Shown: positions 33,396-45,722 of the stretch, piece after piece
Position numbering within the stretch: position 1 is the first letter of the stretch
How the letters are laid out: the number at the start of each line of letters is the position of its first letter
Assembly: GCA_032622095.1 (NCBI GenBank)
Contig: CP136064.1
Span: 247,163,827-247,227,826, forward strand
DNA length: 64,000 nt
Source of the DNA: Siphonodentalium dalli
Taxonomy: Eukaryota > Mollusca > Scaphopoda > Gadilida > Siphonodentaliidae
Reading direction: 5' to 3'
Program-made: the position numbers and the translations under genes
Notes under the pieces: generated by a model
Told to the model about the DNA's origin: nothing
Databases searched by the model: none
What the model saw: only the letters and a program-made list of their open reading frames with translations

Positions 33396-34571
33396 GTCCG
33401 CCAATGAACAGGAATCTTTCTGCACTTGTATAAACTTTTAGAACAAAATGGGAAAGTATATTTAGTAATGCAAGTGTTACGAACTAAGCTAAATATTCCC
33501 ATGCAAGGCCCCGGACCGCGATATAACAAAATCGAGCATAATTTGGACATTCAAACCCCCAAGTTATTTAAACAAGACTTTGATAGGCACAGTTGTCTTT
33601 CTTTTGAAAATCAGGAAGAAGTGTTCAAAATGTGCCAAATTTATATAGTAGCATATTCTGGCATATTCTCTCAAAAATAATGGATGCTATCACTATCTTT
33701 GAAATTGTGGAGTGAAGAGTAAATACTAGAATCAAAATTTTCTAAAGGGTGGGTGTGTTTGTAAAACATTTACCCTGGTTTCTGTTACTATGAAAACATT
33801 ACTCACATCACATCATCGAGTGATTTGTTATAACAACAGGTCGATCCAGACGGTAATTGGTGTTTTCACAAGCATCAACCAATGATTACTGTTTTTCCAA
33901 GTCATCCTCGTCCAGTATGGTTGTGAAAACAACTCCATGGAAGCCTGGATGAAGAATGGAGACCTGACAAGGAGTATACTTGTAAGTATATATGGGGAGA
34001 CATATCTGGAAGATGGATAATCTTGTTCATCTTCGTGACTACATATACAAGCATTCAATTACAAGAAGACATATAAAACATCGAGAAACATTTAAAATCG
34101 AGAATATATCGTGAGTACTCGTGTATTGATTACATTTATCACGTGATTATGACGTATTCTGACCGAGACGGTGTCCGAACCCCGAATACTTTTGAATTTA
34201 TACTTAAAAATGTCCGATCTGTCACCACAGAACTGTTACCTGTACGTTTGCGATACCGAACATGCTGAGATCGAACCTATAAACACATTGTAGCATGTTT
34301 TGATGGACGACCCTCTCCAAACATAGTTTGTCGCACTGACTTTTCAGAAAGTTGAAAATTCAACTCCAATTCGAGATGCGAAGATTATTTCTTGACAGTT
34401 TGAATCACCAAGGGGTGCAGTTGCCAATAAGCAGATACCCATATCAAAATCAACTAGGTACTTATCACTCGCGTTGACTTTTGAGATGCGTGTATTTTCA
34501 AGATTTTTTTTTTTAATTGATATCTCATTCTGTTCTATTTCATTTCAGAAACTAGCATCCACATCACAATC

Positions 34572-37500
34572 ATGCTCTCAGACAGTATGTACGCTACGTG
34601 GGACAGTGCCATTCCGTCCATCGTACCGTCCACACACCCGTCATGTGCGTCCATCTTACCGTCCACACACCCGTCATGTGCGTCCATCTTACCGTCCACA
34701 CACCCGTCATGTGCGTCCATCTTACCGTCCACACACCCGTCATGCGCTTACTCGGTTCAGGAACAAATGGCTCGTCCACATCGGCCTGGTGTCGCAACAG
34801 GTAATGTTTCACTATCAAAAGTTCAAACTTAGACCACATATCTCACTGCCTCAAGGAACTAGTACTATATTCTGCGAAGTTCCTGTACGTTCTCAGCACA
34901 ATGATAAGAAATGGCGTAAAGCAACCCGTGTCTCGTCCATTGTAATTATCTTCTCAACACCCACGCATGTTGTAACGACTAACTGTCATGTCTGTTGGAC
35001 AAATCAGATTTTCCTGCAACAAAAGCTGTAGTGAACATTCAAATGCATATATGCTTCACTCTCGTGGTTTCCAACACCTCTCCATACTTGTACATAACGG
35101 CCCACCACACTGGCCAGGGGAGCCCACTTTAATCCAACTGTATTTATATGTCATGTGTATCGATCTCTCCTATACTTGGAGGTAATAAAGATATCTCTCT
35201 ATACCCATTGTGTCTAAAGCTCTAGAGACAACGCTACGGACATCGTTGTCCATTTCAGATGTTTGTTTTTTTATATACTACAGTGCCAAATGCATCACTC
35301 AAGATATATCTCATCAGATTCATTCACCCCTCGTGTTCTTTTGGGTGTAGGTATGATATACACCTCGCTATAATTCCCGAATGAAATGATTTTTCTGTTT
35401 GCTGTCTATTTGAATACTATTCACATCGTTACATTTCCCGAATGGAAATTGTCCATTTAATAATTTATGTTTTCAGATTTTTATGCAAGCTTTTTTATTT
35501 TCAGACTGCCGAACAACACAGCACCATGCATCTAATGGTCACACAGCTGGAAATGACAAGAGAGTGGTAACTCTTCACAACGCAGGACTGTGGAAGAAGT
35601 TCGATAAAATTGGTACAGAAATGCTTGTCACCAAAGTAGGCAGGTAGGTCTCCACCCTAGCATAATTTATGGAAATTGTTGGATTCATACAAGAATTGAT
35701 ATATTATATCTTAATTATTTGAATATAGTTTTGGCTTTTGTCTCTATAAATAGAACGAAGAAATACTTTTATATGGCATAAATTTCACCGGTAATGTTAG
35801 GACAATTTACTAGATGAAATCTAACCAACTTGAAAACAAAATCAAGCGACAAACAATGAATATCGAGAATAACATGGTATATAATGGAATTAAAATCAGC
35901 TAGTCTATTAAACGCACCTATGTGATCATGGAACTCAGCTAGTCTAAAAGACGCACCATGCGGCAACCATGACACATAATATCGTGAAACACAGTTGATT
36001 GATAAATGCACGTACAAGCATGAATACATAGAAAGATACACTCGCGTGTGGTCGCCTCTTAATATGATGTAAACATATTTGGTTATTTTAGGGTTCTGAA
36101 TATTTGTGATAACATTCTGTATCACGATTTTCTTTGCAGGCGGATGTTTCCATCACTATCATACTCCATTGAGGGCCTACATCCCACGACACAATACACC
36201 CTCTCTATCGACGTGACGACAGTGGACGACTGTCGGTACAGATTTTACGATTCAGAGTGGTTAGCTTCCGGTAAAGGCGAGGGTCAGGTTCCCATGACAA
36301 CATACGTCCATCCTGATTCCCCAGCACCCGGGTCATTCTGGATGCGAAAACCTGTCATGTTTCATAAGCTCAAACTGACAAATAACAAGAAATCGCAGCA
36401 AGGGAATGTAAGTACATGCTATTTTCGTTATGAGTTTGTTTTCGAATAAATAAGTTTCACTGGAACATTCAAATTAGCTTCGGTTATGTTTATATGCACA
36501 TGCACGCGGTGTGGTCAATGGGAAATGCTAACATAAGAATGTTCTGTTTAATATTAACCCTTAATAGTGTATAATTCTGGATTCATCATTCATAATATGA
36601 ATATACACACACTTTGCTGCTCTTAGGAGAGAGGCGTTTCTCAGTTATTATAAAACTTATTCCTTTTACTAATAAAGTATGTTTAAACCAATTGATCCAT
36701 CAGTACAAATCTTGTCAGTATAGTTATATCAAGAAAGTCATCACTCACGATGGAGTGTTTGGAAGAACTTTGTCGATTGTGCGTTCTACCAATGACTGAT
36801 TTACCAACGACTCATTATTTGATAACAAAATCCAAATATGCTTATAGTTGAGACTGTTCAAAACAACTTTTGTTTCTCGTCACAGATCATAGTGAACACG
36901 ATGCAGAAGTACAAACCTCGTTTGCACATCACCACAGATATGCACAAATCGCATGCGCCGAACAAGACCTTCACCTTTGCTGAGACCACTTTCATCCCTG
37001 TCACGGCATATCAGAGCGAAGAGGTATGTATTTATGTTAATCGCATGAACCCAAGTATTTTCACTGTCGTTGAAACAGGTCTGCTTTGTCATTTAGAAAG
37101 TAAATTATATAGCTATAGCTAGCGATGCTGAAGTAAAACGTGAATTCCGATTACAGATATGTAGACTAAATCACATTTTCGAGACAACATATGAGTACGT
37201 TTAAAACTTGATTGGACTTGTTTGATGAAAATGATTGATTTTTGGACAACGCTGACGTCATCGCGGTAAGCAGATCATGATCTGAACATTTTCCCCCAAA
37301 TGTTGCACAAACTTTTATAACTTGTCATGACGTATTTTGAATTTGTTTCAGATGACCAAGCTGAAGATTGACAACAACCCATTTGCCAAAGGTTTCAGAG
37401 AAAGCAAAGACGAAAGGTGAGCATTGTCAGCTTTAAATTCAGTCCTGTTATTATTCTGTCGGATATTATGGCAATCGGATGCCCATAAATATCACAATTC

Positions 37501-39454
37501 TTTGCAACTAATTCTGGCGCTGACAGGATGATCAAACTGCCAGTAGTTAGTCACCGTTAAAGGCACGATTGGCCTTAGTTGTCGAAAATATTCATATTTG
37601 TTCCAAACACCGTAAACAGACAAACATTATACGCATACAGTTTCGTTCATATATACCATGATCATCGCGTAAACAGCATGCTATCATAAATATTTACTAT
37701 ATTTTACATAAGCAAGAGCCTGATTGTGTTACAGAAGACAGCACAGTGTCACCGGCTAATCACACACAAATGATATAAACGCTCTTTATTAGTTCCATAT
37801 AAGGAATTCAGCAACAAAGAACGCTCTTTATGTTTACCATCATAATATAAACAAACACCAGAAAAGTTACTTTTTATGCTTTTGTTTACATAACAATGGT
37901 CAAACAAATGACAATAACATACTGTTTATGCGATATTTCTTATTTGTATACGGACAAAGTATGTCTACATTTTGATGTTCTTTCTGTTTGTGGCGGTTTT
38001 TGATGGGTGGAAATATTTTCACAGGATACCCACCGCCAAGGCCAACCGTACCTTTAATGAACATAAACTTACTGAATGCTAGTCAACGCCATTGATATAT
38101 TAAATAATAACAGAAATCTGTGATATAATACAAAATCAAATTAAGAACACACAAGGAGTACGCCACTATATAACGCGAATGAACTCGGTTATAATTTTAA
38201 CACCAGCCAGTTCTTCATGGTTGTCCTCTATTGTTGACGTTGGGCGTCTGGTGCCTGTTCCACATCTCACATTGAAATGAAATAAAATATTACTTTTTCA
38301 GTTCTCGAACAGTGACCAAGAAACGACACAGATCAGGGTCTGATGATCAGAAAGGTATGTACTTATATGTCCGATGTCCGTGACTGTAGATCGTGTTGGT
38401 ATCTACCTATTGCTGACATGTCAATGTCAACATGAACAATAAACCAGAAGAAATCAAAATCTTTAGTTAATATCAAGGAACAATTCCTAACAATTATTCT
38501 AGTACACTTAACTATATCTATATAAATGCTATTGAAAGATATTCTTTTGTCGAATAATGTCAAAGTATTTGTGGTGGATAGAATAAAAAATAAATCATCG
38601 AAATGGAACACTCCTTGTAGCGGAAGCATCACTATTATTTTTAAATTGACATTCATGTAATTAAATTTTTTGTTGGTGGTAAATTCAACTCCGCGGGGTT
38701 CACGGTGGATTAATTTTGAACATTAAATCTATACTGTATTATCCTATGTCTACGCGTTACAATTGAAATCCTATAGAACCATTTCAATCTTATGTTTTTC
38801 CATATTGCAGCTATTCATCCAGAGAGAAAAAGAAGAGCCATAGAACCTATCCACACACAACACTCGCAACAGACAAGTGATTCATCAGATTCGACAACAC
38901 AGTCTCTGCATTCACCGCCATGGACATCTGCGTGGGACAGTCGAATCCTTCCACCATTCGCAACGTCATCACCCGCATTCTCCAGGACATACGACGATTG
39001 CGGTGACGACAGCAGATATATAGTCAATTCCACGTATTCATCAACGTCTCGATCAGTTCTCGCAGAAAACGAGTTTTCATTTCCACAGCTGTCAACGCTG
39101 GGCTGGCCGTCTCCAAGAGCAACGCATGACATTGACCGACTGGAAGCACATCTATTCGACATCTCAACGAACAAAGACGACATCACCTTACCTACATGTA
39201 TCACAGGAGACGATGATTCAGATATATCACCCGATAGCCTGATACCTACCCTCGGTATGTGGAGTTCCCCACCAGATTGTGACATCACCAAAGACACGCA
39301 AATCGACACCACCGAGAGCTACTGTTATAGTGATATCAAAGAGAACGTGGGGCCATTAGAGGATGCGCTTCGATTGTCAGAGAACTGTGACCACGACATC
39401 CTCCGCGAAGCCATGTCCATAGTGCTCGCTCCCAGCGGATTTGCCTATATGTGA
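34572..39454 (+). CDS. divergent T-box transcription factor, copy C (7 exons, intact)
   Basis: Exons: 34,572-34,800; 35,505-35,643; 36,140-36,407; 36,886-37,023; 37,352-37,416; 38,302-38,354; 38,811-39,454; all GT-AG and in phase; 511 aa. Residues 1-76 hold four copies of the 11-residue PSTHPSCASIL-type repeat. The T-box is at ~97-280 with LWKKFDKIGTEMLVTK, RRMFP, YVHPDSPAPGSFWM, KLKLTNN, KPRLHI, AYQSEE and DNNPFAKGFRESK, so the main DNA-contact elements are present. Basic clusters KKRHR (286-290) and RKRR (303-306) follow. The tail is acidic and Ser/Thr-rich with a GDDDSDISPDS segment, ending LAPSGFAYM. Likely a nuclear sequence-specific regulator. Subfamily uncertain: AYQ.EE recalls Brachyury but the rest is divergent. 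Start could lie further upstream because the frame stays open to the acceptor at 34,548. Confidence 0.92.
34621..34752 (+). repeat. 33-bp coding minisatellite in exon 1 of copy C (4 units)
   Basis: Same in-frame array as copy B. The units of C are more uniform (three encode ...ASIL), which suggests recent homogenisation. Confidence 0.95.
37557..38057. mobile_element. 501-bp TTAA MITE in intron 5 of copy C
   Basis: Orthologous to the insertion at 24,039-24,539, with the same ends and both TTAA sites. It therefore predates the B/C duplication. Confidence 0.8.
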
Positions 39455-39796
39455 GATATCAATATCTACATGTACAGTCATACTTCCGTTCTGACTCTCA
39501 CCGACTGTGTACCAATATGTGTTTTTCTATATTTAGCGCTGGTTTTCGGCCACCAAATTAAATGTCCTATGTGGTTTGAGAAGAATTCACTCACCAAAAA
39601 CTTGTTGACAGGACAGGGATTTAGAGCGATATGCCTTGCTGGAGATTTTTACATTCTTTGTTTCTTTCAATATTGCCGACCACATAATTATACATTTCCG
39701 CAAAGATCAGTGCATATCCATGTTCATATACCATGACATCGTTCATCTTTTTATTCATGTACATACACATTTATTGTTGTTATTGTTATAGTGCTG

Positions 39797-39802
39797 AATA
39801 AA
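39797..39802 (+). terminator. polyadenylation signal of T-box copy C
   Basis: AATAAA within the conserved TTATAGTGCTGAATAAATAC block, 343 bases downstream of the stop codon. Confidence 0.7.
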
Positions 39803-40149
39803 TACTTAAACGTCAATTATTATTTGGATGAGTAAATGTATAATGTGATAATCGTTACGAATCTGACCTTCAGGACTATAATCCGAAAAACTGACAAATT
39901 ATGCTTTCCGAGCGATCCTGAAGTTCGGATAAAGAGTACCATTGTTGCCTTCCCATATTCTTATATTCATCGTATAATGGAACCAAATATCTTACTTGAA
40001 TTGTTCCAATATGTCATATATATGTACAATGTGTTGATGATTTGACTACTGGAATATTCCAACAATTGCAACGCCAAGTGTGGCATATGCCCCCGACGCT
40101 CAGTTTAGAGAGTGGGCAATGGATGGATTTTTTAATTGTCTAATCCAAG

Positions 40150-41030
40150 AAGTGGGTATATCTTTTCCCACTAAACTGGGCTATCAATACACCAAAGCAA
40201 ACCCAATCCGATGATCCATGTCCAATGTACAAGCTGAAGTGTTCATACATGCAGAGACAAAATAATAAATTCCCAAGTCAAACAAGGGCTGTAACTCTGG
40301 TAAAAATGAATGGACGAAAACTGTAGTAAATCTGTATCCTTTCACCCGAGCTGTGCTATCAACATACCAACGCACAGCGGAATCAGAATATCATTGCCCA
40401 TGCATGTTACAAGCTGAAATGTTCTTTCAGACACAATTCACAAATTTCCAAGTCAAACAAGGGTCGTAACTCTGGTAAAAAATGAATGGACGAAAGCCAT
40501 GTAACGTACGGAAAATCCAATTTTAAAGAGCGCCCCACAAGTACGCTCTGGTGAGAGCGGACGGACGGACGGACGGATGAAGTTCTCCAATATATACCAC
40601 CAAATCCTCTTTCGGAGGTCGGGGGCATAACTTAGCGGGTAAGCCCACAATACGATGGTTGTTTAGAAATATCAGTGGAGACCTTTCGCATAATGAACTG
40701 CTACTGATCAGAAAGACGAATAGGGTACCGTACTACGTCACTAGAGACATTGAGTGCTAATAAACATACATAAGCACACCAAGTAAACTAAACTATTCAT
40801 CTCCGAGGATCATCGTCATCTAAGAGGCCATCCTGTTCTAAAAAAAATAAAATCAGCATAATACGGCTTATTTTATAACTGCGCGAAATAAGCTCATAGT
40901 TGTATTATTTGAAAACTAAAATACGCTCTATATGGGCCTAAACAAGGGTTATTAAAACAGCCCTATGTGGGATTATTTGAATATAAAATAAGCCCGTGAT
41001 GTGCTTATTTTCAAGAGAACAGGCAGGAAA
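40150..41030. repeat. 3' flank repeats of unit C
   Basis: Contains the ~190-bp tandem repeat (40,150-40,510), a GGAC tetranucleotide run near 40,560 and the foldback MITE at 40,832-41,023. The short stretch 40,681-40,714 is absent from unit B. Confidence 0.65.
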
Positions 41031-41940
41031 ATAACACGAATAAACCAGCTCAACAGGGGTATACTCTTTATATTGTGTTTTCACTGTGACACGAGAATGT
41101 GATGAACCAATGGACTGGTAGTAATTTCGAAACAGTTTTCTTGTAACAGCATTTGTCACATAATTATTATTATTATCCTTTAATTTCCTCCAATATCATG
41201 ACGAGTCACAAAAGAGTCTACATGGGACCTGGGCCACACATCTGCGAGGTGTTTTGGTTTTGGTAAACACGGGTCACTCGTTGATCACGTGCATGCATGG
41301 GACCAGTCCGTGTTGTTTCGGACATATCGAAATATTCAGATTCAACGGCGATCAGTGCATGTTAATCGCGTTTTTGAGCGTCGTTAACGCGTTATTTTGT
41401 GCGCGACGGTATTGTGCGTCGTGGTTAAAACACGACCAACGGCGCATTTCCAGTTGATTGCATTATGTGGGATCAATTGTGGTCTAAGTCGGCCAGAGCA
41501 CGCGAACAGTTCTTTACCAGAATAAATATCGTCTTCGACTTGATTGATTCTGGTAAAGAACAATTCTTGTGCTCTAACCCTTACATAGGGCGTATATGAG
41601 GGAAAACAGTTTCACATATCCTCATCTTCATCGTGTATATAATTTGAACAATTATTAAGAAAATACAAAAGCATTGGATTTTAATACATTTGAAGGGTTG
41701 AAACTATTGCTTTCTTTTTGTTCCTTTATGGGCAAAGAACTTAAAACATAATTAATAATTTCAAACAACAAGCGACTCAACAAATAGCTTATTAACTTGC
41801 CTTTAAGAGAAGAGGCTTCATTCTTGTCACAACGTGGAGTTAAATTTTTAAAGTTACTCAATCCGATCAGACGCTCCTACATTACTATTTCTTTGGCTTC
41901 GGTGGTAAACAAATATTTGATTGAGTCGAGGAAACCATCA

Positions 41941-43071
41941 GGGACGTGGCTAGAGGGTCTCCGTTGGGGGGGTGTCCACCTTGATATTCCAACTGCACCC
42001 TCCCCTTGAATCAGACCAGAGACAACGTTTTGCATAATTCCATTTGCAACCCCCACCTTGAATCAAACCAAAACACCCCTTGAATCAGACCCCAAATGTT
42101 TTGCATAATTTCATTCCCTCCTAGCACCTAAGTGTTCACAGGCCTAATAGCCTATTTATAAACCATGGTTCTATCTACCCGGTATGATAATATTCATATA
42201 TTTTGAACCTGAAAATTGCACAAATCCTAACATCTAGTGGTCTAACTCCAGACAAATGCTCACGACTACGGGCAATTGACCAGGACACACCGGGCCGACC
42301 ATGGTTGTTCGGCCCGGTGTGAGAAAATTTTGAAAACTAAACAAGAAAATCGCAAAATCCTAGCATCTAGACTGACCTCAAGCTTTCCTAGTGTTGGAAA
42401 TTTCAAACCTCATACTCTCCCTTAGTTTGGAAATTTTCCAACTGATGACCATTTCAGTCAACAATTTTAACCAAATGTAGTAAAATATTGTTTTCTTAAA
42501 CTCATTAGCAGTTTTTTATTGGCCACGGGGAGGGACCAGGACACACCGGGCCGACCATGGTTCGGCCCGGTGTGCGAACATTTTGAAATCTGAACAAGAA
42601 AATCGCAAAAGCATAGCATCTAGACTAGCCTCAAGCATTCATAGAGTTGGAAATTTCCAACTGATGACAATTCCAGTGACAATTTTGACCAAATGTAGGA
42701 CAATATTGTTTTCTTAAATTAACTAGAAGTGTTTGACTGGCCATGGGAGTGGGACCAGGACAAAGCTTTCCAAGTGTTGGAAATTTCCAACCTGACACCA
42801 CCTAAGGTTGGAAAATTTCTAACTGATGGCTATTTCAGTCCAAAAATTTTACCGAAAGAAGGAAAATATGTAAATATTGGCCCAAAAACAATAAATCCCC
42901 CCCCCCAATAAATTGTTTGAAAATCAAACTACAAGAACATTTTCAACCTATTGTTGGTGTGAAATTTCCAACTAATGTTGTGTCAGGTATGAAATTTCCA
43001 ACTGTTGAAAATTTTGACCAAAGTTGGGGGGGGGGGTGAGACACCCCAAACCCCCCTGTCGCCACGTCTCT
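41941..43071. mobile_element. 1.1-kb non-autonomous DNA element, copy 1
   Basis: The ends GGGACGTGGCTAGAGGGT and ...CTGTCGCCACGTCTCT are inverted over ~11 bp, each followed inward by a G-run and a GTGTC-CACC type block. Internally it has repeated GTTGGAAATTTCCAAC-type motifs and two hairpins of ACACCGGGCCG ... CGGCCCGGTGT (42,282-42,322 and 42,541-42,580). A second copy is at 57,705-58,529 and a fragment at 10,846. No coding capacity is seen. Confidence 0.7.
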
Positions 43072-45050
43072 GGAAACCATCCATCAATGCTCAGAGTGAT
43101 CAGATACCGATTTTTGAAGTTAGTTATTTCTCGAGATGTGTAATAATATGTGGCCCAGAAACACGTCGTCAAACGGAGGGTCTCGGACAAAATTGCGGAT
43201 GAAGATGGATAACTCTAAAATCAAGTGGTAATACGTTAAAATTTCGTGATACTTTAGTGATAATACGGCCATATTTTGTTGAACAAAATGTTGATAAATA
43301 ACAAGTTTTGGGAAATTTTATACCATAGTTGACAGTGGTTAGCATTATTTTGTTGCAATAAATCGATTCTGATAACAAAAGCGTATGTTGAAGAAATGTA
43401 TCTTGATGGTATGGAGACCGTCTGATCGGATTGAGTACCTTTAAATGGCATACCCCCATATATTGCAATGAATAAATCAGCTACAAATAATTCAGCCCAA
43501 TGGCAACAAAAGCTGGTATCCAGGCTAGTCCACTTAAGCAGGAAGAATCTACTGGAAATATGTCACATTACTGGAAATACCTGATTTTGGCTATGGACAT
43601 AGACTTAAAACTCATCTTAGCCCAACGTTGTATTGAGAAGCAGGCATGGCATGAATATTCTTAAAAATGGACAACTATTTATGGATGGCTGTTATGAAAA
43701 TAATTATGAAATTTCTTGAATTAAGAAAATTTAAGTCTGCTCTCATTACTTGCGCCAGTCCATGCTGGACGCAAGTAATGTTTTCGGCTCGGATGTCTGT
43801 TTATCCTTCCTTCCTTCCTTCCGTGAATATGTTACGTCATACCGGAAGTACATACTAAAAAAAATGAACACGCGCTAATATGAAATGGTTGCATCAATTG
43901 CAAATTAAATCCACATATATACTTAATTTGCATTGTTATCTGGTTTTATTTTGGTAATAAATCGTTCATAAATGAACAATATTGAATTATTTCTTTCTGG
44001 AAACCGATCAAGACGCCATGACGTCACGACGCACATCATGACGTCACAAGCTACATGGGCGCGCAAAACACCAGACATGATTGCGTCGATGTCCAGACAG
44101 CTGAGACTCGTATTACACGGGCAGGCTAAACCATTCCATCTGCCAACAACTTCGTGTTTTATTATTATAAATATATATACTGCATGTAAAACAAACGTGG
44201 GCAACAGTATACATGCCCATTAGAAGCCTATTTTATGTAACTTGAAACTCGAGGAAATAAGTTGAGATCAAGTCTAAAAGATGCCTGCGGAATCGTTTTT
44301 TTCGCAGTGACTGTGAGGTGCGAACATATTTCTGGAAAGTTCAAAACATTTTCGAAAGATCCTGGTGCATATAAATCATGTCCGGCCAAACAGTCGAGCG
44401 CGTGGTTCAATTGAAAAACAATTGCACTGAAAATGTGAATGGGGAAACATGGATTATTAAAATGCCTTATTAATTAACTGGGAAAACAAGCTTTCTCATT
44501 CTCAACGCAAGAGACATTTTGAAATGTTCCCGAAGTCTGTAGATCAGTCGCTAAGGGCATGTTCACATTGACACATTGTTAATCAAAGACTAACCAATGA
44601 TCGCGTTTCTTTTATTTAATTGTGTCGGTATTTTATAATTTACTTTGATGGTTTTTGCCACTGGCATACACACTTGATATCATTCTAGTCAAACTAGTAA
44701 GTTAACCCAATTGGTATATAATATAGCATCATCGGCAATCAATCGTCTTCACACCCTTCATATGAACGATGTCTACATTGTTATATTAATATGTCAAACA
44801 ACTCGTACGTATTACTAAGACTATCATTAGTGTAATAGATCAACTTGAGATAACAGAGATATTCTGTCCGTACATATTCGTAACTATTTCAGCGATGGAT
44901 GAACAGAGATTTGATATCTAGATTTTTGTTATCCGATCTCTCAAACGAGGGGCCAGCACCCGTGGTTCAAACTGTTGTTGGCAAGACACCACACAACATG
45001 CCAAATGTGTGATGGGCGCAAGTATAGGCAGCTCCAGTGAGTGCATTCTA
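43072..45050. other. unassigned sequence with small palindromes and CRE-like sites
   Basis: No gene found. 43,745-43,779 is a 35-bp palindrome (ATTACTTGCG...CGCAAGTAAT). TGACGTCA octamers occur at 44,019-44,026 and 44,039-44,046. TTCC repeats lie near 43,805. Short frames have no recognisable domain. Confidence 0.5.
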
Positions 45051-45051
45051 G

Positions 45052-45212
45052 TTTATTGTTGTTATTGTTATAGTGCTGAATAAATACTTTACACTCCAAT
45101 ATTAATATTTGGATGACTATATGTAAATATACATGGCGTGGGTGATTTACTAAAGCACAATTACAAGCGGATAAGCCCAAAATACGATGGGTTGTTTAGA
45201 AATATCAAAGGA
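45052..45212. repeat. relic of the T-box amplicon 3' end
   Basis: 45,052-45,125 repeats the T-box 3'-UTR block (TTGTTATAGTGCTGAATAAATAC, then ATATTTGGATGACTA). 45,162-45,212 repeats the distal flank found at 27,105-27,150 (GATAAGCCCAAAATACGATGG, then TTTAGAAATATC). The ~0.8 kb between these blocks in units B and C is deleted here. It marks a further, almost erased copy of the unit. Confidence 0.75.
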
Positions 45213-45223
45213 CAAGAATTACG

Positions 45224-45308
45224 AATATGGTAACACGTCACTAGAATATGGTAACACGTCACTAGAATATGGTAACACGTCACTAGAATATGGTAACACG
45301 TCACTAGA
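45224..45308. repeat. 21-bp tandem repeat (4 units)
   Basis: Four units of AGAATATGGTAACACGTCACT, ending in a partial unit. A single related unit stands at the same place in unit B (27,155-27,175). Confidence 0.9.
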
Positions 45309-45357
45309 ATTTGTGTTTTTTCTGTTTGGTGTAGTTTTGCCATATCCATAATTACGA

Positions 45358-45722
45358 TTAACCCTTTACCTAACAAAACGGCAAAAAACGCCCAAATAAA
45401 GCTTCAACAGCCTAAAATATCTTCGGTCTGTCTCAATAACACCATACAAATATGGATATCATTGGAACCGGTTCATTGACCACATTGTGATGGTTACAGC
45501 TATGCCCTGTGCCAATGCATTCTCTTATATATGCGAGTCGCCTCGCATATATAAGAGAATGCATTGGCCTAAAAAAAAAATTCTACATTCTTTGACAATT
45601 TTATCATTTTTAATATGTGTTAAGCCAATGCATTCTCTTATATATGAGAGGCGACCTATGGTCGACTCGCATATATAATAGAATGCATTGGCACAGGGCC
45701 GTTCTGTTGGTTAAAGGGTTAA
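45358..45722. mobile_element. TTAA-flanked hairpin MITE, inverted copy
   Basis: TTAA at 45,358 and 45,719 flank CCCTTTACCTAACA and TGTTGGTTAAAGGG. It is the same element as 32,771-33,133 in the opposite orientation, with both ~66-bp hairpins; one hairpin has lost its central 12 bases. Confidence 0.85.

Larger units (their letters stand above)
30135..41806. repeat. segmental duplication unit C (~11.7 kb)
   Basis: Direct-orientation copy of 16,961-28,789. It begins inside the LINE tail with no upstream LINE sequence, so the duplication breakpoint, not a new insertion, created this end. Private changes: a longer GA tract, a 63-bp deletion near 31,840, a 359-bp MITE at 32,775-33,133, and a 565-bp deletion at about 41,611 with TTTC microhomology. 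Confidence 0.95.
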
